From the NCBI GenBank assembly GCA_028282885.1, contig JANQGX010000023.1:1-64000 (forward strand): a stretch of DNA of 64,000 nt. The letters run 5' to 3'. The notes beneath the pieces were generated by a model. It was not told the DNA's origin, made no database searches, and was given only the letters and a program-made list of their open reading frames with translations. Position 1 is the first letter of the stretch, and every line of letters begins with the position of its first letter. The position numbers and the translations under genes were made by a program. Origin of the DNA: SAR324 cluster bacterium. GTDB lineage: Bacteria; SAR324; XYD2-FULL-50-16. Below are positions 32,444 to 40,312 of this stretch, piece by piece.

Positions 32444-33423
32444 TGCCATCTCTCATCCAAGAAATCACAATCAACGGTGAAGATGTTCATCTCTTGAATA
32501 TCTTCAAGTCCAGCTTTCATCTATCAACAGAGCTGGACTGCCCTCAGATTGTCCTGGATCTCTACGAACGAAACAGTCTTGCCGATCTCCTTCAAATCAA
32601 ATTCGGATTAGTTGTCAAAATCCACTTTTCCGACCTGATCACGAACGATTTTGAACAGGAAATTGAGTTCAAGGTTCTATCAGTTATCCCGACCCCAGAG
32701 AGCCATATCAAACGCTTGAACTGTTTGGAATCCAATGTTTTTGAAGCAATCAAGAAACAACCCAAAGGCGTTTTTTTTCGGAAAAAACCGGTAAATTACA
32801 TTCTTAAACAACTTTTTCCGAATATCAAAAAATTCGATATTGATTCGTTTCCAATTCTTGGAGACTTTCATGTTCCGTCCGGAAGCCAAGTAAACCGGGA
32901 GATCAAAGAACAGCTATGCAGACAATACGCGGCAATGTGCTGGATAGCGAACGGAACACTTCACTTCAAAAAGGTCGTTGATCTATTCAACCAAGATTCA
33001 GTGGCGACTTATACGAACAATCCACATAGCAAAGACGCGTATCGGATATCCGAAGCTTATCCCGCAGAGAATCAGAACAAGGAAAGGCAGATCTTGAGAG
33101 AATATATCGGCTATCATCCGGAGGCAGGATTCATTTCAGGTGGGAAAATCGGGCATCCAAAGAAAGTGACGAACTTCGATAACAAAACCATTCTGAATAA
33201 CCTCGCCATCGGATCAAAAAGAGTATTGGATATTACCGTTCCAGGAAGGGGAGCTTTAGAACCGGGACAAAACTTGGATCTTGAATGGATATCTAATAAC
33301 CCAGAAATGCCAATCAACGAGAGCCTACCTAATAAAGCCCTAGTTACCAGAATCAATCATTTCGTGCGTGGGGAACGTCATAAGATGAGGGTTGGATTGT
33401 CTATAGCGATTGCCGGGCAGTAA
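32443..33423 (+). CDS. Baseplate hub protein (gpD/gp27-like)
   Basis: 326 residues. Strand-rich N-terminal domain (ITINGEDVHLLNIFKSSFHLSTELDCPQIVLDLYERNSLADLLQIKFG), a KPVNYILKQLFP segment, then EIKEQLCRQYAAMCWIANGTLHFKK and a second beta domain with DITVPGRGALEPGQNLDLEW and NKALVTRINHFVRGERHKMRVGLSI. This matches the layout of P2 gpD and T4 gp27 hubs, which connect tube and spike. The spike gene (36583) follows on the far side of a minus-strand insertion cassette. Confidence 0.7.
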   Translation: MPSLIQEITINGEDVHLLNIFKSSFHLSTELDCPQIVLDLYERNSLADLLQIKFGLVVKIHFSDLITNDFEQEIEFKVLSVIPTPESHIKRLNCLESNVFEAIKKQPKGVFFRKKPVNYILKQLFPNIKKFDIDSFPILGDFHVPSGSQVNREIKEQLCRQYAAMCWIANGTLHFKKVVDLFNQDSVATYTNNPHSKDAYRISEAYPAENQNKERQILREYIGYHPEAGFISGGKIGHPKKVTNFDNKTILNNLAIGSKRVLDITVPGRGALEPGQNLDLEWISNNPEMPINESLPNKALVTRINHFVRGERHKMRVGLSIAIAGQ

Positions 33424-33431
33424 AGCCCGGC
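33412..33431. terminator. Bidirectional hairpin between convergent genes
   Basis: GCCGGGC (33412-33418) and GCCCGGC (33425-33431) form a 7-bp GC stem with loop AGTAAA. It overlaps the hub gene stop and lies just beyond the stop of the minus-strand antirepressor gene. No long T-run follows on either strand, but position supports a shared terminator. Confidence 0.5.
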
Positions 33432-33443
33432 AGTCCAAGTGCT

Positions 33444-34349
33444 TTAAACAGCGATCTTCTTATCGGGAGCCTCTCCCGCTATGCTCTTTTCGCAAGCATC
33501 AAAACCTTCGTGCCAACCTTCCAAAAACTCAGTTCTTTGAAGTCGTTCATCAAGTGTCATGCTGGACTTTTCCTCTTCTGACAGCCTTCGGGACGTGTAA
33601 ATCAAAGGGTTTTTATCGTTCTTGTCTTTTTGAGATCGTTTCTTGAGTTCTGCAATCAAAGGACCGACGATTGGATCCGACTCAAGGCTTTGACGTGGTG
33701 TCCATTCCATCTCATCCAGGACAGCGATATCCCAGTACAAATGTATCAAATTGGGCTTGGAATCTGTTCTGAGATACCTTGCATATGCTTTTCCTTTCTC
33801 TGTCGGCTTCCATCGGTAATTCCGGCTGAGCGACAACTCTTTTTTCTGGAATCCTTGTTGATCCAGAATTTTGTTGAAGTCTCTGACCGTTGTCCCCCAG
33901 ATCGTAGCGAGTTCGACTGGAAGTTTGAAATTCTCATAGCAGACTGGCTCGCCCAGTGTTTTCTCAAGAGGCACCGATTCACTGACAGCGATCCCATTGT
34001 GCCAGTAATCATGCAAAACCTGAAAGCACTCTTCCTGGTACCTGACAACAGTTTTACGGATCGACGCTTTCACTTTTTCCGGGTTGATGCTGAATAGCCA
34101 GCCGTTCAGCTTGCGGAGGGGGATGCACCCCATAAGCCTTGATTTTCCATCACTTGCAACCATGGTCATTTGACCATAGTTGAATTTTTTCTTGTTGTTT
34201 TCAAGCTTTCTTGACTGCGTTTTCCAGTCCAAGCCCATACCCAGGACAACTGGCTTCATGGCAACATGAACTATATCATTTTTCATTGCAGTGGGGATAC
34301 GTTGATCATAAAAGTCAACATCTTGATAAGCAATGGCCTGAAGTTTCAT
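33444..34349 (-). CDS. ant: Phage antirepressor, P22 Ant-type N-terminal domain
   Basis: 301 residues from ATG 34349 (GGGAG six bases upstream); the N-terminal domain is VHVAMKPVVLGMGLDWKTQSRKL..., MGCIPLRKLNGWLFSINPEKV, YQEECFQVLHDYWHNG, the P22_AR_N signature. The C-terminal half has EKTLGE, RYLRTDSKPNLIHLYWD and an acidic end. Antirepressors bind and inactivate the prophage repressor to trigger lytic growth. Here it is the second gene of a minus-strand operon headed by a structured leader, in the same order as c4-icd-ant in phage P1. Confidence 0.88.
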   Translation of the reverse strand: MKLQAIAYQDVDFYDQRIPTAMKNDIVHVAMKPVVLGMGLDWKTQSRKLENNKKKFNYGQMTMVASDGKSRLMGCIPLRKLNGWLFSINPEKVKASIRKTVVRYQEECFQVLHDYWHNGIAVSESVPLEKTLGEPVCYENFKLPVELATIWGTTVRDFNKILDQQGFQKKELSLSRNYRWKPTEKGKAYARYLRTDSKPNLIHLYWDIAVLDEMEWTPRQSLESDPIVGPLIAELKKRSQKDKNDKNPLIYTSRRLSEEEKSSMTLDERLQRTEFLEGWHEGFDACEKSIAGEAPDKKIAV

Positions 34350-34383
34350 GATATTCTCCCTTGTTGAATTAACAATCTTGTGA

Positions 34384-34656
34384 TTACAAACGAATGACAG
34401 AATTTTGGGCAGGCATTTCAATCAGCAACCCAGTACTGTCGTTGATCAGTTCGGCGGGAACAGCCCATTTCCAGAACTGGCTTTTCTTGAATCGAATCTC
34501 ACCGTCACAGGACGGCAGAGGTTTGAGGTTGATTGTTCCGTAGTTCAAGGCTCTGATAATCTCATCCGGCTTTTCTCCAAGCACCTGAGCAATATAATCA
34601 AGGCTGACAACAGAACAATTTTCGGGAGAATCTGAGTGAAGGATTTGGTTTTTCAT
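34384..34656 (-). CDS. Small protein upstream of antirepressor (icd-like position)
   Basis: 90 residues, GGAGA before ATG 34656. Reads YIAQVLGEKPDEIIRALNYGTINLKPLPSCDGEIRFKKSQFWKWAVPAELIND, compatible with a short DNA-binding excisionase/regulator fold. In P1 a small gene icd sits between c4 RNA and ant and couples translation; this gene has that position. Function otherwise unknown. Confidence 0.65.
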   Translation of the reverse strand: MKNQILHSDSPENCSVVSLDYIAQVLGEKPDEIIRALNYGTINLKPLPSCDGEIRFKKSQFWKWAVPAELINDSTGLLIEMPAQNSVIRL

Positions 34657-34850
34657 GAGATCTCCGTGTTGTGTTTAATTGGGGAAGAGCAGGGGCTAAA
34701 CACCGCACGAAGTCGGCGGGATTATTCGTCCGGTTGACCGGCTTATTTCTCCTCACCCCTGCTCAAAATCGCAGACACAAAAAAAGCCATCAGCTAACAG
34801 GGATGGCAACCGCTTCGTGATAAGGTGTGTTTAGCACCGTTTAACATGAT
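34657..34850 (-). ncRNA. C4-type antisense RNA candidate / structured leader of the antirepressor operon
   Basis: On the minus strand, in order: GCTAAACAC (34835-34827), CACGAAG (34819-34813), an attenuator hairpin, GAGCAGGGG (34764-34756), palindrome CCGGTCAACCGG (34741-34730), CTTCGTG (34712-34706), GTGTTTAGC (34703-34695), CCCCTGCTC (34695-34687), then TAAACAC again (34677-34671) beside the GGAGA ribosome site. The a/b segments are thus complementary to a later a'/b' pair, and a third copy of the target lies at the ribosome site. This matches the design of the C4 RNA of P1/P7, which blocks antirepressor synthesis. Identity with Rfam C4 is inference. Confidence 0.6.
34779..34807 (-). terminator. 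Intrinsic attenuator in the antirepressor leader
   Basis: On the minus strand GCCATC, a 10-nt loop, GATGGC and then seven T. It lies about 45 nt after the predicted start of transcription and before the coding genes, so it should act as an attenuator or define the 3' end of a short leader transcript. Confidence 0.65.
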
Positions 34851-34854
34851 TCAC

Positions 34855-34882
34855 ATTATACACATATTTAAACAAAAGTCAA
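34855..34882 (-). promoter_or_regulatory. Sigma-70 promoter of the antirepressor operon
   Basis: On the minus strand TTGACT (34882-34877), 16-bp spacer, consensus TATAAT (34860-34855). It points into the structured leader and the icd/ant-like genes. It starts just beyond the stop of the upstream minus-strand gene. Confidence 0.75.
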
Positions 34883-34904
34883 AGAAAGATCACCTACCTC
34901 TTAA

Positions 34905-35789
34905 TTAGAAGTCAAGTTGTTCATCCTTATCCAGAACCCTTTTAACCTCGGTTATTTCCCAAGTGGATTTAATATAGTCTCCTTTGTCTGAGTAATGGAG
35001 GGTTTCAAGCATATCGGCAATTAGTTTGCTGCCAGGCGGAGCAGGTTTAATATTGTTTTGGAAGTCACTCAGAAACCGAGTGTCGCTGATATCAACGTCG
35101 ATATTTGTTTTGTATTTTACGGTCCATCTTGAATTGCCGATATAAGCGGGCTTAACAATGACAAGAATGGCGTCATAAATCCGGTTTGATTTTTTATTCT
35201 TTTCATCTTCGGTCAATTCACTATCTGAAAGCTCTTTGAATTTATCTTTTGGCACATTATACAACAGCCCCTTGTCGTCCAATTGACACGTAATCCCAAA
35301 TCCAGATATTGCCGGGTCTCCGTTTAGCACATGATAGTGATTTGTAATGTAATTTCTAATAATCTGGCTGTTTCTGATCTTGACCAAGGTTTGTTTTTTT
35401 ATTGGTTGTGTGGTTACAACTTCGGTATCGTCGCCCTTGACGATGGTCACTCCTTCTTTTTGCACTATGGTGACATCTGAAGATTTTAGCAGTGCAAGAA
35501 TCGCAATAAAAATTGGAATGGCATTTTGCTTGGTAATGTAGGAGCCGAAAAGGTCTTTTATCTTTTGGCCAAGCTTGGAGCTAATTTTACATCGAAAGCT
35601 TCCGCCCCCAATATCTTCTATAACAATGGAAATAGAATAGTCGGGATTTAAAATACTGTTGACTTCTTGGATGGCTTTGGAAAGATTGAGCAATGATTGG
35701 GTAAACGTCATCGCGTCAATCGTCCCGGTCTCTCCGCCGTAATGAATAACAAGGCTATCAGTAATTCCAGTCAAATCAATTGTTCCCAT
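34905..35789 (-). CDS. Hypothetical accessory protein
   Basis: 294 residues, start ATG 35789 after GGAGGC. N-terminal domain IHYGGETGTIDAMTFTQSLLNLSKAIQEVNSILNPDYSISIVIEDIGGGSFRCKI resembles a family of cytosolic proteins found in prophages and islands (DA.TF..SL..L..A.......); a hydrophobic helix (NAIPIFIAILALLKSS) follows at about 88-103. Function unknown. It is on the minus strand within the late gene block, as a moron. Confidence 0.65.
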   Translation of the reverse strand: MGTIDLTGITDSLVIHYGGETGTIDAMTFTQSLLNLSKAIQEVNSILNPDYSISIVIEDIGGGSFRCKISSKLGQKIKDLFGSYITKQNAIPIFIAILALLKSSDVTIVQKEGVTIVKGDDTEVVTTQPIKKQTLVKIRNSQIIRNYITNHYHVLNGDPAISGFGITCQLDDKGLLYNVPKDKFKELSDSELTEDEKNKKSNRIYDAILVIVKPAYIGNSRWTVKYKTNIDVDISDTRFLSDFQNNIKPAPPGSKLIADMLETLHYSDKGDYIKSTWEITEVKRVLDKDEQLDF

Positions 35790-35907
35790 TTGGCCTCCGT
35801 GTCTATCTATAAGCAGACCTTATCTCACGCAGAGGAATGTGTCACCTATTTTTACTGTTTTATATTCGCTTCCCACAACTTAATATTAACGGATTAATTT
35901 TCTACAC

Positions 35908-35942
35908 AAAAAAAGGTCGGCAAGAGTTCACTTACCGACCTT
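35908..35942 (-). terminator. Rho-independent terminator
   Basis: On the minus strand AAGGTCGG, a 14-nt loop and CCGACCTT followed by a run of seven T (35914-35908). It lies 34 bases after the stop of the secreted-protein gene at 35976. Confidence 0.85.
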
Positions 35943-35975
35943 CGATTGATTGCCTTCCGACCCCGGCGATACCGA

Positions 35976-36350
35976 TCAGGCCAGGGACCGGGCCACCACT
36001 GGATACAATGTGGTATTGGTCTTATTCTCTTCCATGGCGACCAGATTGGGTTTCTTCAGGATAATTCCGGGTGAGCGGAATCCCTCTGCTTGAATAGCAC
36101 AGTAGCCGATTAAACCTTTAGTCTGGGCGATAGAGATTTGCAGGGTATTATTAAGGTGACTCGGCGAAAGCACCGCAGGAGCCACCTGTTGACGGACTTC
36201 ATAAACAAACGGCTTTTTAGCCATGAAGCCCTGTGCGGGAATGATCTCACCGAGTACAGCCAACGAGGGGCTAACCGGGGAAACAGCCGCTAATGCCGGA
36301 AGCCAGAGAAAAAGGCTGAACAGCGAAAATAGGGCAATGATTTTCTTCAA
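35976..36350 (-). CDS. Small secreted protein
   Basis: 124 residues from TTG 36350, chosen because AAAGGAGG precedes it at the right distance. A clear Sec signal peptide (KKIIALFSLFSLFLWLPALAA) with predicted cleavage after ALA. The mature ~100-residue part is not recognised and has a single cysteine. Has its own terminator at 35908-35942, so it is an independent transcription unit, as expected of a lysogenic-conversion gene. Confidence 0.7.
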   Translation of the reverse strand: MKKIIALFSLFSLFLWLPALAAVSPVSPSLAVLGEIIPAQGFMAKKPFVYEVRQQVAPAVLSPSHLNNTLQISIAQTKGLIGYCAIQAEGFRSPGIILKKPNLVAMEENKTNTTLYPVVARSLA

Positions 36351-36582
36351 GAAACCTCCTTTGATAAGGGTTAGGGAGAAATGAGAAATCCGGTTTTACT
36401 GGACCGGAAACAGTTGAGAGAAAAGTTAGTCACGCTTTATTTTTCTCCGAGTAATTTTGAAAAATGTCTCTTGTTAAAAAAGATTTTTGAGACTATCTTC
36501 AAACACAACATAGTTCAGAATATACAAAAATTTGTAATTATAGTCAATAAGTTGAAATATTTTTCAAGGAAAATTTCTGTCA

Positions 36583-37704
36583 ATGGCACAACCCCCCTAT
36601 CTTAAAGAGCGCGGGAAAATAGTTTTAGGATCTGAAGATTCACCAATCGGTTTTTGCAAAGTTCGGGTGCCGAAGTATCTTGAGGGGAACGTTAATGATT
36701 TGCCTTTCGCTGAGATTCAGGCAGCTATAGGTAATCGTCAGAATGAAGGGGAAGCGCCAGTTGTAAAAAAAGGCGATCTGGTTTGGGTTGAACTCCATCA
36801 ATCAGAAGCCTCCCCAAAAAGCCTGAAAGTAATTGTAGTCGGCAGTGCTTATTCTACCCCTCAAGGTCTACCAAATTATCCCCATGACGCCTTTGATGGC
36901 CCTCTGACACTCCACAAAAGACATTTGATCCCAAGAGATGACGAAGGAAACGTTCATGAAGATTTTGAGGAGCCGAAACGATACGTTAAAGGGAGGTCTA
37001 TTCCGGTCATCGTTCAGGAGGGGATAAGTTGGGTGATCCAAAACGGGCAATCGATTCTGACTCATCTGAAATCTCTCTCTCACCTTATCTTTTCGGAATC
37101 CGGGTCTATTGATCTGTTTTCAACCAAGAACCTCTTTATCAGAGCAAGGCGGAATCTGCATATTTGGGGGAACAGGATCAAGTTCAAAGGAGAAACGATT
37201 GAGTTTGATTTAGATGAGTTGTTTCTGGAACTGGCGAGACTTGGGATTGATGCCAAACAAATCAACCTGAAAGCTGATGGAATTGCAAAGATCATTGCGG
37301 GGGCGATCCAGCTTTCGGCTACTGGAGACCTGATACTTTCAGCACAGGGAAAAATCTCTCAAGATGCGGTCGGCTCCTATCATGTCAAAGTCGGACAGGA
37401 TTTGGTCAATGAATCACTCAAAGCCTGGAGCGCTCAATTGATGGCTGCAGGGTCTCCCATTGCTGAACTTGGAATTGAAGCCACTTTAGGGAAAATCATT
37501 GCGGAGAATCTACAGGGAAGCATCAAAGGGCAGTTGGATACGATCTGCGATGAGATCATGAAAGTCATTGATGAGATCAACAATGCAGTCTTAAAAACAG
37601 GCACCGGAGATGGGGTTGTGCATCCAAAAACCAAATCAAAACTGGTAACGAGAAAGCCCATTGTCGCCAAAATAAAGGTCAAAAATTCTTTAATCATGAA
37701 ATAA
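36583..37704 (+). CDS. Baseplate spike / gpV-gp5-like protein
   Basis: 373 residues. N-terminal OB-fold: ERGKIVLGSEDSPIGFCKVRVPKYLEG, LPFAEIQAA, KKGDLVWVELHQSE, KVIVVGSAY, as in P2 gpV and T4 gp5 N-terminal domains. From about 165 the sequence is a repetitive strand pattern (SGSIDLFSTKNLFIRARRNLHIWGNRIKFKGETIEFD ... INLKADGIAKIIAGAIQLSATGDLILSAQGKIS), as in a trimeric beta-helix spike. No lysozyme domain is inserted, unlike T4 gp5. Acts with the hub gene (32443). The stop overlaps the next start. Confidence 0.78.
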   Translation: MAQPPYLKERGKIVLGSEDSPIGFCKVRVPKYLEGNVNDLPFAEIQAAIGNRQNEGEAPVVKKGDLVWVELHQSEASPKSLKVIVVGSAYSTPQGLPNYPHDAFDGPLTLHKRHLIPRDDEGNVHEDFEEPKRYVKGRSIPVIVQEGISWVIQNGQSILTHLKSLSHLIFSESGSIDLFSTKNLFIRARRNLHIWGNRIKFKGETIEFDLDELFLELARLGIDAKQINLKADGIAKIIAGAIQLSATGDLILSAQGKISQDAVGSYHVKVGQDLVNESLKAWSAQLMAAGSPIAELGIEATLGKIIAENLQGSIKGQLDTICDEIMKVIDEINNAVLKTGTGDGVVHPKTKSKLVTRKPIVAKIKVKNSLIMK

Positions 37705-38189
37705 TGCCGTTAATTCCTAACCAATACTCAGATGCCGTAAAACAAGGATACAAGAAAAAGAGTTCAGCACGGATAATTCCAGGGCAAAAAAAAGCACAGT
37801 CCTTTTCGCAGTTCACAGATAAAGGATTAACCGCCATGGGTGGAATGCCTGTGACTTCTCATTGCATCCCGATGCTCGCGAACGACTATGTGTCAATCTG
37901 GAAAAAGCGTTTTCCCTCAGAGCTAGGGGCAAGGAAAGAGGCGCAAGCCGAACACAATCTTCTGAAACAAGCCAAAACTTCAGGCGGAAAACATGGAGTT
38001 GGCGGTTGGATGTCTGGAGATTTTAACGCTTATGCAAACCAGCTTGCGAACCTATATAAAAAACAGCTTCCTCTCGATCTCATGGTTTTGAAAGAAGGAG
38101 ATCTGAAAGCGAACTTTATCAAACAACAAGTATTCCGAGGCTCAGGTGTGGGTCCGGATTTCGTACCCGATATATCCGGCTTAACATGA
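37704..38189 (+). CDS. Virion-block protein, baseplate associated by position
   Basis: 161 residues. IPNQYSDAVKQGYKKKSSARIIPGQKKAQSFSQFTDKGLTAMGGMPVTSHCIPMLANDYVSIWKKRFPSELGARKEAQAE: no known signature. Starts on the last base of the spike stop and ends by overlapping the next gene. Could be a spike tip or peptidoglycan-active accessory, but no catalytic motif is visible. Confidence 0.6.
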   Translation: MPLIPNQYSDAVKQGYKKKSSARIIPGQKKAQSFSQFTDKGLTAMGGMPVTSHCIPMLANDYVSIWKKRFPSELGARKEAQAEHNLLKQAKTSGGKHGVGGWMSGDFNAYANQLANLYKKQLPLDLMVLKEGDLKANFIKQQVFRGSGVGPDFVPDISGLT

Positions 38190-40114
38190 CAACAATCGCA
38201 AAACTCAAAGCAGAAAAGCTTTCCGATATTGAATCTCAAGTTGATGAGATTATTCAAACCCGATACCGGGTTGTCGAAGCTGTACAGCTTGCGAATGAAA
38301 TGAAGGCTAAAACAGATGAGGGTTTGTCAAAACCTTACCACGATATGTCCTTGTATTATGGCAGGCAGAGAGCAATTCTAAGAGGGCTTACGCAATCGGA
38401 CATCATGAATTTCGATCTTCCTTCCGTTGCGGAATGGACAGCAGGAACCGGTTTTACTTTGCCCTCCGTCCGGAAATTTGGATACCAATTTGTTGATGCC
38501 GATGAAAAAGACTCAGAGATTGATGATCCGAGCCTTCATTACCTGACGCGGAACAAAGAGAAAAAAATCCTCTCAACGCTTGATGCGGATTCAGACGCTT
38601 TTTCTTATCCATCGCCTTATGAAAATTTTAGCCAGAAACAAGTCGCTATGGACTCAAGCAGGGATACGTATAAATTCGTATTGAACCTCCCGATTGTCCC
38701 AAACACTTTAAAAGTCTTGCACGATGGAAACCAGATTGGAAAGGACAATGGAGAGGGAGCAGTCCCAGGAACAAACTTCGCTTCTTCAATAGTCGATTAT
38801 GATGGAACCGTAACACTGAAATACAGACATAAGCCAAACAAGGGAACGGAGATCAAGATTGTTTTCGACACTTATATGGAGCTCTCGGAGTTCGAAAAAA
38901 GCTATGATCAGATAGACTTTACCCTCTCTCAAAAAGTCGATTTCGGACAGACTCTAGGAATAATCAACATCGGAGCAGGGCTCTTAGAAGCGCCTCCCGA
39001 ATTGCTGGATATGTTTCAGCTTAGGAGAAAATCAGATCATCAAATTGTCGGAACGATACAGGTTGTTTGCGAAGGGTTGATGAAAAACACGACATGGGAT
39101 CTGAAAACTGGCAACCCAATGCTATGCCTCGCAATCACTCATGAGCAATTCAAAACCTTCCTTGGATATCTAAGCCCCGATATCGACAACGACCTGAATA
39201 AATCAGCCAATCCGAGTATCGTTTCTTCAGGAGCGCCAGACGGGGAAAGTTATCCCAATATTGAAGCAAACCCATTCTTTCCTTACACAGACGGGACTTA
39301 CATAGATAAACCTCCGTTTACCGGGAACTTCGTACACACTGAAGAGGGCACCCATAAATGGTCTGTACATCCCGACATCAAATGGCAATGCGGGACAGCA
39401 CCAGCCGAACTTGGGCAAAAACCACAGGAAAACCCCGGAACCGTCCTTGCCGCACTTCAAGCTATAAGAGATTTTAGCGGGGCAGGGAACAATCCCATAC
39501 CACCAGATATTGGGAATTCCACGACACTCGGAAACTCGTATGAAATGAATGGCGGGTTTGTCTGGGAATACACATGGGGCGGTCCCGAACCTCCTTATAC
39601 TAAAACCGAAGTCGGAAAATACTCTTGCTATTACAACGCGGTGCAACAGCTCAAAGTTGACCATTTGGTCCATTTACAAACTCAATGCGGACTGATAGCG
39701 ACCCTCGGTAATAAAACCAACACTATCGAAACAGATAGACAATCAGGAGACAGCCAGTTCGTCACTGATACGGCCACTTTTAAGTCTGCTCTGGATACGT
39801 TCCTGAGTTATCATGATGCTTTTGATCCACTGACTACAAGACCGACTTATGACATGGGGCAAATCACCCTACTTCAAACAGCCACAGACCCAAGCGGATA
39901 TTTGGAGCAAGTGACAACCAGGCTAAATGATCTTGATACAACATTGGGAACGGCCACAACTTCGGGATATGCCAAAATAATCTACGATTCATGTAATATG
40001 GCGGCCCATATGGGCATAGGTTATCTACGAGATGTGATAGACGAGTTAAACAGTATTCAAGATCTTTACAGCATTATAACGGATTTTCAGGACCAATATT
40101 CTCTATTGCCATAA
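38186..40114 (+). CDS. Large virion protein (642 aa), possibly tail/baseplate
   Basis: 642 residues. Helical N-terminus (KAEKLSDIESQVDEIIQTRYRVVEAVQLANEMKAK), a beta-rich middle (TYKFVLNLPIVPNTLKVLHDGNQIG; DYDGTVTLKYRHKPNKGTEIKIVF) and a glycine/proline-rich region with conserved tryptophans near residues 395-475, then a helical C-terminus. No family recognised. Start overlaps the previous stop (ATGA), so it belongs to the baseplate operon. Confidence 0.6.
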   Translation: MTTIAKLKAEKLSDIESQVDEIIQTRYRVVEAVQLANEMKAKTDEGLSKPYHDMSLYYGRQRAILRGLTQSDIMNFDLPSVAEWTAGTGFTLPSVRKFGYQFVDADEKDSEIDDPSLHYLTRNKEKKILSTLDADSDAFSYPSPYENFSQKQVAMDSSRDTYKFVLNLPIVPNTLKVLHDGNQIGKDNGEGAVPGTNFASSIVDYDGTVTLKYRHKPNKGTEIKIVFDTYMELSEFEKSYDQIDFTLSQKVDFGQTLGIINIGAGLLEAPPELLDMFQLRRKSDHQIVGTIQVVCEGLMKNTTWDLKTGNPMLCLAITHEQFKTFLGYLSPDIDNDLNKSANPSIVSSGAPDGESYPNIEANPFFPYTDGTYIDKPPFTGNFVHTEEGTHKWSVHPDIKWQCGTAPAELGQKPQENPGTVLAALQAIRDFSGAGNNPIPPDIGNSTTLGNSYEMNGGFVWEYTWGGPEPPYTKTEVGKYSCYYNAVQQLKVDHLVHLQTQCGLIATLGNKTNTIETDRQSGDSQFVTDTATFKSALDTFLSYHDAFDPLTTRPTYDMGQITLLQTATDPSGYLEQVTTRLNDLDTTLGTATTSGYAKIIYDSCNMAAHMGIGYLRDVIDELNSIQDLYSIITDFQDQYSLLP

Positions 40115-40145
40115 ATTGCCAATAAAAACAGATCGAAAAATACTG

Positions 40146-40155
40146 ACTGTACAGT
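40146..40155. promoter_or_regulatory. Dispersed palindrome ACTGTACAGT, copy 4
   Basis: Within TACTGACTGTACAGTGAC, 31 bases after the stop at 40114 and 4 bases before ATG 40160. Same orientation and start-codon-proximal placement as copy 3. Confidence 0.7.
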
Positions 40156-40159
40156 GACT

Positions 40160-40312
40160 ATGGGGTGGAAAAATACCAAAGAGTATCCGATCACGGTCAA
40201 GCCCATGGCGGATCTCAAAAAACTGGTTGATAAACTCCCGGACGATATCAGGGAAACCAGAAAAGAAATAAAAAAGTTTAGAAATGAGCGAATACAAAAA
40301 GCTGGCGGTTAA
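40160..40312 (+). CDS. 50-aa coiled-coil peptide
   Basis: ATG 40160 directly follows palindrome copy 4. The product is highly charged (MADLKKLVDKLPDDIRETRKEIKKF) with helical heptads. It overlaps the start of the next gene by 29 bases in another frame, which is compatible with coupling. No ribosome site is visible apart from the palindrome, as at 31751. Confidence 0.45.
   Translation: MGWKNTKEYPITVKPMADLKKLVDKLPDDIRETRKEIKKFRNERIQKAGG

Noticed and set aside
36381..36605. Open frame of 74 codons upstream of and overlapping the spike gene
   Set aside because: Very AT-rich, no conserved-looking sequence, overlaps the well-supported spike start; GGGAGA is too close to the ATG. Bases 36351-36582 are read as a leader/promoter region instead.
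38275..38290. GCTGTACAGC inside the 642-aa protein gene as a sixth site
   Set aside because: It lies inside a coding region and lacks the conserved TGA/TCA flanks of the five intergenic copies.
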